A stretch of 26,000 nucleotides of DNA from Owenia fusiformis (Eukaryota > Annelida > Polychaeta > Sabellida > Oweniidae): contig CAIIXF020000128.1 of the NCBI GenBank assembly GCA_903813345.2, positions 1 through 26,000 on the forward strand. The letters are read 5' to 3'. Position numbers and translations under genes: made by a program. Shown one piece after another: positions 19,414-26,000 of the stretch. The notes beneath the pieces were generated by a model. It was not told where the DNA came from and made no database searches. It saw only the letters and a list, made by a program, of their open reading frames with translations. Each line of letters starts with the position of its first letter. Position 1 is the first letter of the stretch.

Positions 19414-19913
19414 CAGTAAAACCTGTATATCTGAACACCTGGCTAATCCGAACACCTCCCAATCCGAACACTTTTTTCGGTCCCATTTTTTCCTCCCATT
19501 GACTTCCATGTTAAAAAACCTTATAAAGTGAACACCTCCCAATTTGAACAGTGAACAGTCATATTTGAAAAATTCACTTGTCTAATCTGAACACTTTTCA
19601 TAAAATTCCTGATGTTTCATACAGAATTGCTCAAATATTGTCATGATAAAACTTTGGAAAAAAATCTTGAATGGTCTCAATTATACTGGGGCTTTTAAGC
19701 ATGACTTATAGATACATTTGAATCAAATTTTCAAATTTCAGGAATGCCATAAAGCTATGTGGTCAGAAGAATTATAAATATATACCGAGAATGTGTTCAC
19801 ATTTCTTCAGAATCCGGAATATTGCGAATGCAAAAACCTTGAAATGTGAACACCTCCTAATCTGAACGATTTTAGCCAGTCCAAATGGCGTTCGGATTAG
19901 ACAGGTTTTACTG
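19414..19913. mobile_element. 500-bp pogo/Tigger-like MITE with TA target duplication
   Basis: Termini CAGTAAAACCTGT and ACAGGTTTTACTG (13 bp perfect, then similar: atatctgaacacc versus ctaatccgaacgcc), flanked on both sides by TA (19412-19413 and 19914-19915). Internally the words gaacacctcccaatc(c/t)gaac recur several times. TA duplication plus CAGT... ends is the pattern of the Tc1/mariner/pogo group. No transposase is present, so it is non-autonomous. The 89-codon frame at 19262-19531 crosses its left end and is not a gene. Confidence 0.9.
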
Positions 19914-20014
19914 TATAATAATGTTTACGTTAAAAATACATTTTCTCATCGAAACTCATGCTAATTATGATATATAATGGAGGCACAAAAAATTTTCCAA
20001 AAAGAACTATTGAA

Positions 20015-20304
20015 AAAAATTAGCAATTTCATCCCCCCCTCATTAAGACATTAGGGTTAATAGCATCATAAGCGATTATTATATAAAACAAAAATGCAAA
20101 TTAGATTAATATTAGCTACCTTAGATGTGTAAGGTAAAATAGTTAATAGTAATAGTAAAAAGTTTTAGTTTTAATCTTGCAAAAAGTATCATTTAAAAAT
20201 CGCAATTCATCCCCCCATGCAGACATAAGGGTCAATAGCATCATAAGCGATTTTTATATAAAAATGTAAAATTAGATTAAAATTAGCTACCTTAGATGTG
20301 TAAG
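20015..20304 (+). repeat. Direct duplication, offset 175 bp
   Basis: 20015-20134 and 20194-20304 share catcccccc, then aatagcatcataagcgatt, then attagctaccttagatgtgt, with scattered differences. Confidence 0.85.
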
Positions 20305-20697
20305 CTACTATATAGTTTTAGTTCCAGAACCGATAATGCCAAGAGTTTACACCCTTCTGCAAAACCTGACTACAATATTACAGCTCAAGGAATGGCTGGA
20401 TCCGACGATACCAGGTCAGTTGCATATGATTACTATCAAGGATACCATCACGCCTAACCATCGACAACGTACAGTGACAAAATATACCGCCATACACCTT
20501 AGATGTACGGTGTAACAATTCACTGATTTGAAACAAAAAAAATATAATGTAGGTTTGATGTACGTTTTAAACATTTAATCTGATGAATACATAAAGGATA
20601 TTGTGTTTAATTTCGTATGTATTTGCTTGGAAAGACTTTTAGCTTTCTGATTACGTTGAAACAATTCTCGAGCAGTGCTTCATTGTTTTTCTCGTAA

Positions 20698-21368
20698 ATC
20701 TTAACCCACAAAAGTCGGTTGGAAAATGTTGGTTTTTCACTTTTCCTTTGATCATTTTTTCCACCTGTCGCATAAGAGTGTCGATTATTATTATTATGAG
20801 AATATGTTTCTCTAAGTGAAACGATTAAGGTCGGTTGAACATTTAATAAATATTTACGTTTTGGCTACAATTTAAAGAATAGGTGTACGTTGTCGACGTG
20901 ATGTACGTTGTCCCATTAAACTTACATACTCAATTCACAGTTAACCCTGCCTTATGCAGACAACGTAGTTGTAATACGTAACACTAATCGACAGTGGTTC
21001 AGATGCATTTGAACTGAAACTGAACAATTACACTATAACTTCAATTTGATAGCAGTATTGATCCTCTGCACTTCCCAGATATAGCAAGAACGATTTTTGA
21101 AAAGTCATCTTCGACTAGCTGTATCTAGTTTTGAACTCTATATCAACTTCTTAATATTATTAAATTCATAAAAGTATTTTTAACAGAATATAAACGTACA
21201 AACGCCAAACGATCAAGAGGTTAAATCTAACACCCATTGGTCACATATGAACCACCACACCAACAATTTCATTAAATAAAACAGCACTCAACAAGAGGTC
21301 AAAACACCTTTATGAGTAAAGGAAATGTGGAAAAAAACAAATTTTCCAACGGATTTTTGGGTAGATTA
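20698..21368. other. Interior of the 1.6-kb element
   Basis: AT-rich with no recognised coding frame. It also contains tgtacgttgtcgacgtgatg and acgttgtccc words near 20883-20913. Confidence 0.5.
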
Positions 21369-21834
21369 ACACCCCAGTCACATTTCCCACGGCCGCCGTG
21401 CGGTCTATCATTTCTGCGGCCAGTAGCTTTTCTACGCTCGTCGTAGAATTTCTGCGCTCTCAAACTTTTGCAGTCACATTTTCCACGGCAGCCGCACGGT
21501 GAATTTTAAATTTCTGTTGATAAATAATACTTTTTTTTCATTTTATTTACATCAGGACAATTTGTAAATTTTACTCATAGTGCTAGTGTGTAATATCAAA
21601 TGAAAAGTGATGGTGAAACATTGACAAATAATGATTAAATTTTGTTGAGCCAGTTGATTTCTACAGGGACCTCAGAAATGAACAACCCTGCTGCCTGTAA
21701 AAAACTGGATACGCCGTACGGAGGCCGCAAGGCAAGCGTAGTTTTCCTACGCTCTCCGCAGAAATACATGTACACTGATTTAATTGATCTGCGGTCGACG
21801 TACGGCTGCCGTACGACAAATGTGACTGGGGTGT
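21369..21834. mobile_element. 466-bp MITE with ACACCCCAGTCACATTT ends, nested
   Basis: Perfect 17-bp inverted ends ACACCCCAGTCACATTT at 21369-21385 and 21818-21834, flanked by TA at 21367-21368 and 21835-21836. Sub-terminal GC-rich palindromic words (acggccgccgt, acggcagccgt, acggctgccgt) and repeated ttctgcg / acgctc blocks occur on both sides. The right border coincides with the inner end of the right arm of the 1.6-kb element, so it inserted into that element. Frames at 21642-21863 and 21661-21912 are its shadows. Confidence 0.9.
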
Positions 21835-22075
21835 TATTACGAAAAAAACGAGCATTGCTCTAAAATAGTTCAACGTAATCGGAAAGCTAAAGGTCTTTCC
21901 AAGCGGATACATACGAAATTAAATCCTTTATGTACGAGTATTTTTAAGATTATTTTTTTTAAACGGACATGACATCACATCATCGTTTTTGTTTCAAATC
22001 AGTTAATAGTTACACTGTATACCTAAAATGTACGACGGTATATTTTGTCACTGTACTTTGTCGATGGTTAGGCGT

Positions 22076-22398
22076 AATCATGCCTCTTGCAAATCATGAT
22101 TAAAGTGCGAAGGTTGATTGTATAACAATTACTGGTACTAAAATGGAATTTACTGAACTCCATATATCTGTCTTGACAAATTAATGGCTCGAATAAAATT
22201 GAATGATGTTTAAAATGTAATGTTACATCTATGATTCTAGAAGCGAATTTATGGAGCCGATAGAGGTAGCTGGTTTGAAAACGGCATGTGCAGTTTGTCA
22301 AAATGAGCAACCAGTTGGTATTTGCTACCTTGGAAAAAAAGAAAAACGGGATATTCTTTTACGGTAATTTCTAAACAAGTGTACTTTTTCAACAAATA
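22076..22398. other. No gene recognised
   Basis: AT-rich. The - strand frame at 22068-22310 has no recognisable motif and starts within the end of the 1.6-kb element. Confidence 0.45.
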
Positions 22399-22440
22399 CC
22401 AGGTTGATCAATAAGTCGGGAGAAAAATTCTTTAAAATCA
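22399..22440 (+). mobile_element. Possible mariner-like terminal fragment
   Basis: TA at 22397-22398 is followed by CCAGGTTGATCAATAAGTCG, which resembles mariner ends of the type TTAGGTTGxCTGATAAGTCC. No transposase and no opposite end were found, so this would be a truncated or solo end. Confidence 0.35.
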
Positions 22441-22776
22441 AGAGTTTTGTGTTTTTTTATTTGAAATTTTCACAGAATCTGTAAAATGAATTCAGCAATT
22501 TGTATTACAAGTTTCATGCATTTTTTCTTTTATTGGTCAAAAGATATGGTTACTATTTATTCATTATTTATTTGACAGTCACTTAACAGTGGCACTCAAA
22601 GGTCAATATTACATATTAGTAGTATGCAATCAAATCATTAAAATAGGTTAAAATCATGCTGTGTTATGTTTCACATACACCTTTTAAGAAATCTTTTTGT
22701 ACAAACATCAAAATTCCAGCCATAGTTGTCGTGCCCCAAAATGCTAAACACATCACCCCGAGAATCCACTCTAAGT

Positions 22777-23005
22777 TCATTTGTGGGGGAAATTTAGGTA
22801 CTGAGACACAACTGGAGCACCACATTTACTACTTAAATCATGTATAAATACAGTCCTTTGTTTCTGAAAATGAGGGCAGGAGAGGAAAAGACGGATGGGA
22901 TCATCTATAACATTTAAATTACATAATTTACAAATACCGTTACTTATTTTCCATCTTTTTCTGTCTTCCTCAAGGTTAAAGCAGCCTGTTCTGGCCAGAA
23001 ACTTT
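22777..23005 (-). pseudogene. 3' end of a LINE ORF (zinc-knuckle region), family 2
   Basis: The - strand frame is open for 76 codons to a TGA at 22777-22779. It reads LARTGCFNLEEDRKRW, then CKLCNLNVIDD, then LSCPHFQKQR. This is the layout of the C-terminal zinc-binding region of LINE reverse-transcriptase ORFs: C-x2-C, an acidic pair, an H, then C and 'FQxxR'. The usual histidine ligand is replaced by arginine (DDPIRLFLSC), a sign of decay. It lies downstream of, and differs from, the tail of the LINE at 23190-24530, so it is a separate relic. No RT core of this family is visible in the window. Confidence 0.6.
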
Positions 23006-23189
23006 TTTTATAATCTGTTTTATTTCATCATTAAAGTACAAATAGTAGCTAATATGTGTGACCAATCGCTATAAAGTATATCATTATAGGTTCACTTTAA
23101 AACATATAGTATGTGAAAAAGATTTATTTTTCTGACAAAGGGGTTTGCTGGTATTTGCTGGGCAATGGTGCTTGGGCAAGGTGATAAGA

Positions 23190-24530
23190 TGATCTGTTGG
23201 AGCATAAGGAGGCCATCTTGAGCATTAAGTGGAATGGAATTGTCTGATAAAAAATGTGTAACTAGTTTGAAAATCATAATGTTCTGTTCAGTTGAAAGAT
23301 CAGGATGACTAAATAAAAATGTTCTGATTATACCATTTTTGTCCCATTTGAAGGTTAACTAATAAGTGGAAGATGTTGACATTTAGATTATGAGAGTTCA
23401 GGTTGAGACCACAATTGAAAAATATGTGCTTCACAGTTTCGACTTCGCCACATTGACAATTTGGTGAGTCTACATTTGTGAAGTTATGAGCATACATTTG
23501 TGACTTTAAAAATAAATCCACTCTCTTCTGTTAAGAATGATTTCTTGAGATCGTGACAGGGTCAAATTGGAAGTTGATATAATTTTGTTTTTATATTTGA
23601 TCTCATTTTTTGAATGAATAAGAAAATGGGCTATTTTTGATATTGTTGGGGACAGGAATTTGGTAATCACGAAGATATCGGAGTTGCCTTTGGTTGTGGT
23701 TTTTGAATGGTCGAAATATATCAGCTACATAGGAGGGTGCCCTATCATTTTGGATATTATAAATAATTTTCTTAAAGTGGCAATCTCTTATGAAAGTTAG
23801 ATTAGGCCAATTTAAAATATTTAATGTTTTAGATGTGCTGGAGCCATGTAGTGCTCCAGAGCATATGAAGGCAGCCTGGTATTGCAGCCGGTCGAGTTTT
23901 TTGAGATCTTTTAGAATAGTATTGTGATATAATATATCACAATATTCAAAAAGGGGTTTCATATATGATTTATACATTGTTTCGAGTGTTTGTGAGTTGA
24001 ATTTGAATTTAAGTGATTTTAAAGGATTTAGTGCAGTTTGGACTTTGTCACAGATATAAGAGATGTGTTGGGATCCTAATAAGGTTGAGTCAAGAATATA
24101 GCCAAGGTGTTTATGCTGATTTTTTCTTTGAATTATTGCATTCTTTAGAGTCAGAAAGGGATAATTTTTGACTTTTGAGAAAACGATTTCTACTGATTTT
24201 TCAGGTTTCAAGTGAAGTTTCCACAATTTTAACCATTCTTCAACTGTCTGAAAATCAGATTTTAAAATTCGACGAGCGACTGGGTCATTTGGAATACAGG
24301 GCACATATAAAGATGTGTCATCAGCATAGATAAATGATTTTGAATTTAACCTATCAGGCAGGTCATTTATATAAAGGAGAAATATAATTGGCCCAATTAT
24401 ACTTCCTTGAGGTACAGATAGATCAATGAAGACTTCATCTGATGAATTTTAAAGTTGTCCTTCTACGTTAACTTTAATTTGTCTGTTTGAAAGGTAAGAT
24501 TTAAAGAGCTCTAGGATATTGAAGCGTTTT
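23190..24530 (-). pseudogene. LINE (jockey/CR1-like) reverse transcriptase, 3' half, broken
   Basis: On the - strand the frame gives LFKSYLSNR, then VPQGSIIGPIIFLLYINDLP (about 24360-24415), then YADD (24317-24328), the two aspartates of the RT active site, then a thumb region to a stop at 23603. After that comes a C-terminal zinc-binding segment, CQCGEVETVKHIFFNC (C-x-C-x8-H-x4-C), at about 23409-23458, and a last helix-like tail (IIRTFLFSHPDL) near 23325-23290. Breaks: an in-frame TAA at 24449-24451, another at 24533-24535, frame changes near 23605 and 23525, and one more before the tail. The 5' half, including the endonuclease, is missing, probably cut by the LTR-like insertion at 24574 or lying beyond it. 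The jockey/CR1 label is by general resemblance. Confidence 0.85.
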
Positions 24531-24573
24531 TTTTATAGCTTTCTTTGGGTTCTATTTAGGATATTAGAGGAAT

Positions 24574-24910
24574 TGTTGGTAGCGTATGATTCAATAAAAA
24601 CAAACACAAGTAGAATTAAGTTTTAAAGTTTATCCTTATATAAAGTGTATTGTACAAAAAATGAGAGCAGGCTGTTGTTACTTCTTCAACTCAACTTTAA
24701 CTCTGACAACCAATCTGACCAGCACTGATGGTTCTCTCTCTTATATGGGCTAGGCCAGGTGGCTCATTGAGTGACAGGTATAATTATACACCTGCCTTAA
24801 CACACTGACCAATCCCATACAAGATAGAAGACCACCAGTGCACATAAGATAATAAAGCAAATGGTGATACCTAAAATCTATCAACATGAAATGAAATAAA
24901 ATGCTACACA
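24574..24910 (-). mobile_element. LTR-like sequence, ~337 bp, probable 3' LTR of an element running off the right edge
   Basis: On the - strand it begins TGTGTAGCATTTTATTTC and ends GCTACCAACA, so it has TG...CA ends and near inverted termini. Directly upstream (plus 24911-24920) is a polypurine run AGAGGGAGGC, as expected just before a 3' LTR. Inside are CATATAAGAGAG, TATA-like, at about 24752, and AATAAA-like strings further on. On its other side lies LINE sequence at once, fitting insertion into that LINE. The second LTR, the primer-binding site and the target duplication are not in the window, so the call is provisional. Confidence 0.5.
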
Positions 24911-25261
24911 GCCTCCCTCTAAACATCATGACTCTCCTGAGTCATAATTTAACAATACTTACATATTTACATAGTAATACAAGGATAAGATATAATTTTA
25001 TTTTTTTACTTTAATCGAATTATAAATCCTCAAGAGTCTCTAAGTAGTAGATTCAAAATGATGGTTTTAAGAATGTTAAAAAGATGTCACTGATAGTCAT
25101 AAGTAAATATTCCATTATAGTCCATGGTAAAGTCAAAGATAAAATCCAGTTGCAGTAAAATATCCAAATGTTCGTAACATCCACAAAATAATCCATCTCT
25201 GCAATAATGTTCAGCTACATGTATAATCCATAAACACAATTGTCACAATTATCCCGTAAAT
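24911..25261 (-). other. Untranslated stretch between zinc-finger ORF and LTR-like sequence
   Basis: About 350 bp without a frame. It includes the polypurine run at 24911-24920 and a perfect stem-loop at 24928-24945. Confidence 0.5.
24928..24945. repeat. 7-bp stem with TCCT loop beside the polypurine tract
   Basis: ATGACTC-TCCT-GAGTCAT. Both arms also carry AP-1-like TGACTC / GAGTCA words. Confidence 0.7.
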
Positions 25262-26000
25262 TTAAAATGGTGTTTCTGCTAAAGTGATAGTCTTGGTCTC
25301 CCTTACGCCATTGAGTGATGTGGTAGTGGATTTTGAAATCCTAACGATGTCATTTTCGCTGGCAAATTGTAGTAACTTCTTTCTCGATGTTGCATCTACC
25401 AAAAATGTCATTGTCTCATATGTACTAGTGACCTTGACATCATTGTCTTTCTTCACCAATTTAGATCTCAGATCTTGCGGGTTTGGCTGGGGGTTTGGTG
25501 GTGATTCAAACATACGGCTATCTTCGGACGTATCCTCTTCATAATCCAGATCCAGGTCATCAATTGGGCCGACTTCTTTTTCGAACTCAGTGTTTAGCGT
25601 TACAGAGCTGGTGGTTGGTTCTAATACTGCAGTATTCAATTGTGAAACATGGTTCTTCTCATGCTCTTTTATTGATAGAAGAGTTTTGCTTTTGAATCCG
25701 CATCCTTTTCTGCATAGATATTTTGCAGGCCGTTCTGCGCATTTTGAAAGATGAGTCAGAAGATCTTTCTTCTCCATGTAGAACTTATGGCAGTTTCTAC
25801 AAGTAAATACTTTAGGCCCGACTTTTGGACTTTTGGAGGACTGATCCTTTCCTTTTAGGAACTGCTCCAGCTTCCATTTCCTAAAAGCTTCCAGCTCTCC
25901 AGATTTTACTTCAGCTAGTGGGCTAATAGTTAGATCTTTTCTTTCTTTTTTATATCTTTTCCACATGATTATTACGTTCTCCTTTATTTTAGTTGATGTG
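25262..26000 (-). CDS. Two-finger zinc-finger protein, N-terminus beyond the window
   Basis: The frame is open from the right window edge to a stop at 25262. The first ATG is at 25966, but the 11 codons before it are also open (TSTKIKENVII), so the start may lie further out. From that ATG the protein has 234 residues. It opens with a basic stretch (WKRYKKERK). Finger 1 has C56, C59, H72 and C76 (C2HC, CRNCHKFYMEKKDLLTHLSKC-type spacing). Finger 2 has C85, C89, H102 and H106 (C2H2 with a C-x3-C opening). An acidic stretch DDLDLDYEED lies at 136-145, a P/N-rich patch at 156-164, and a K/T-rich tail without known motifs. Nucleic-acid binding is the likely role. It may be an accessory ORF of the LTR element whose 3' end seems to be at 24574-24910, or the last exon of a host zinc-finger gene. 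No splice acceptor is evident near the edge. Confidence 0.75.
   Translation of the reverse strand, partial: TSTKIKENVIIMWKRYKKERKDLTISPLAEVKSGELEAFRKWKLEQFLKGKDQSSKSPKVGPKVFTCRNCHKFYMEKKDLLTHLSKCAERPAKYLCRKGCGFKSKTLLSIKEHEKNHVSQLNTAVLEPTTSSVTLNTEFEKEVGPIDDLDLDYEEDTSEDSRMFESPPNPQPNPQDLRSKLVKKDNDVKVTSTYETMTFLVDATSRKKLLQFASENDIVRISKSTTTSLNGVRETKTITLAETPF

Larger units (their letters stand above)
20450..22075. mobile_element. 1.6-kb inverted-repeat element, non-autonomous
   Basis: The left arm 20450-20697 and right arm 21837-22075 are inverted copies with several indels. Landmarks are cgcctaaccatcgacaa, TACAGTGACAAAATATACCG, actgatttgaaacaaaaa, tttaatttcgtatgtat and gattacgttgaa. Inside the arms, CAGTGACAAAATATACC is flanked by TA on both sides (20470-20471, 22054-22055), so the true element may be 20472-22053 with a Tc1-like TA duplication. 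But the ~20 bp outside TA also match, so the border is uncertain. No transposase frame is present. Confidence 0.8.

Noticed and set aside
20472-22053. Firm Tc1/mariner assignment of the outer 1.6-kb element
   Set aside because: TA flanks the CAGTGAC ends, but the match continues about 20 bp further out, so the TA may be internal to the repeat.

Overview
The window looks like AT-rich, intron-bearing animal DNA, most likely from an invertebrate. It has short exons with GT-AG borders, long non-coding stretches, minisatellites, LINE relics, an LTR-like sequence, and many non-autonomous DNA transposons with terminal inverted repeats (TIRs). There are no operons, ribosome binding sites or long ORF runs, so it is not bacterial. 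Nothing visible fixes the species; a marine invertebrate is a guess from the style of the repeats. Few lines of coding sequence can be trusted.

Layout. 1-1136: an array of homologous, phase-0 coiled-coil exons on the + strand (25 to 32 codons each), including one decayed copy, one exon that can read through to a stop, and one with a duplicated 5' splice site. 1188-4968: two ~300-bp arms in inverted orientation enclosing ~3.2 kb. Nested in it is a clean 798-bp transposon (2550-3347) with 26-bp perfect TIRs that begin with the RSS-like heptamer CACGGTG and a 5-bp target duplication CTATT, the pattern of the Transib/RAG superfamily. 5077-12167: a 7.1-kb foldback-like element with ~1.4-1.5-kb inverted arms. 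The arms carry two tRNA-like Pol III promoter modules and a 147-bp tandem repeat. The spacer holds a further inverted-repeat element (6580-7230) and inverted blocks of a repeat rich in TCAAGGTCA-type half-sites.

12168-19411: a candidate tyrosine-rich exon (12637-12927) with several YxN motifs, a 181-bp tandem duplication, a LINE tail relic on the - strand (13911-14110), a ~110-bp minisatellite (14455-15150), a ~24/25-bp minisatellite with a ~252-bp higher-order period (17776-18291), and otherwise featureless DNA. 19414-19913: a 500-bp pogo/Tigger-like MITE flanked by TA. 20015-20304: a local duplication. 20450-22075: an inverted-repeat element into which a second 466-bp MITE has inserted at the inner border of the right arm.

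22399-26000: a mariner-like end, two broken LINE reverse-transcriptase 3' ends on the - strand (22777-23005 and ~23190-24530), an LTR-like sequence (24574-24910) that appears to have landed in the LINE, then an open - strand frame running off the window edge (25262-26000) that encodes a two-finger C2H2/C2HC protein. If the LTR call is right, this zinc-finger ORF is in the 3'-most position of an LTR retrotransposon, where env or accessory genes lie. The genes do not form a pathway. The window is best read as fragments of two or three host genes heavily invaded by nested, mostly non-autonomous elements.
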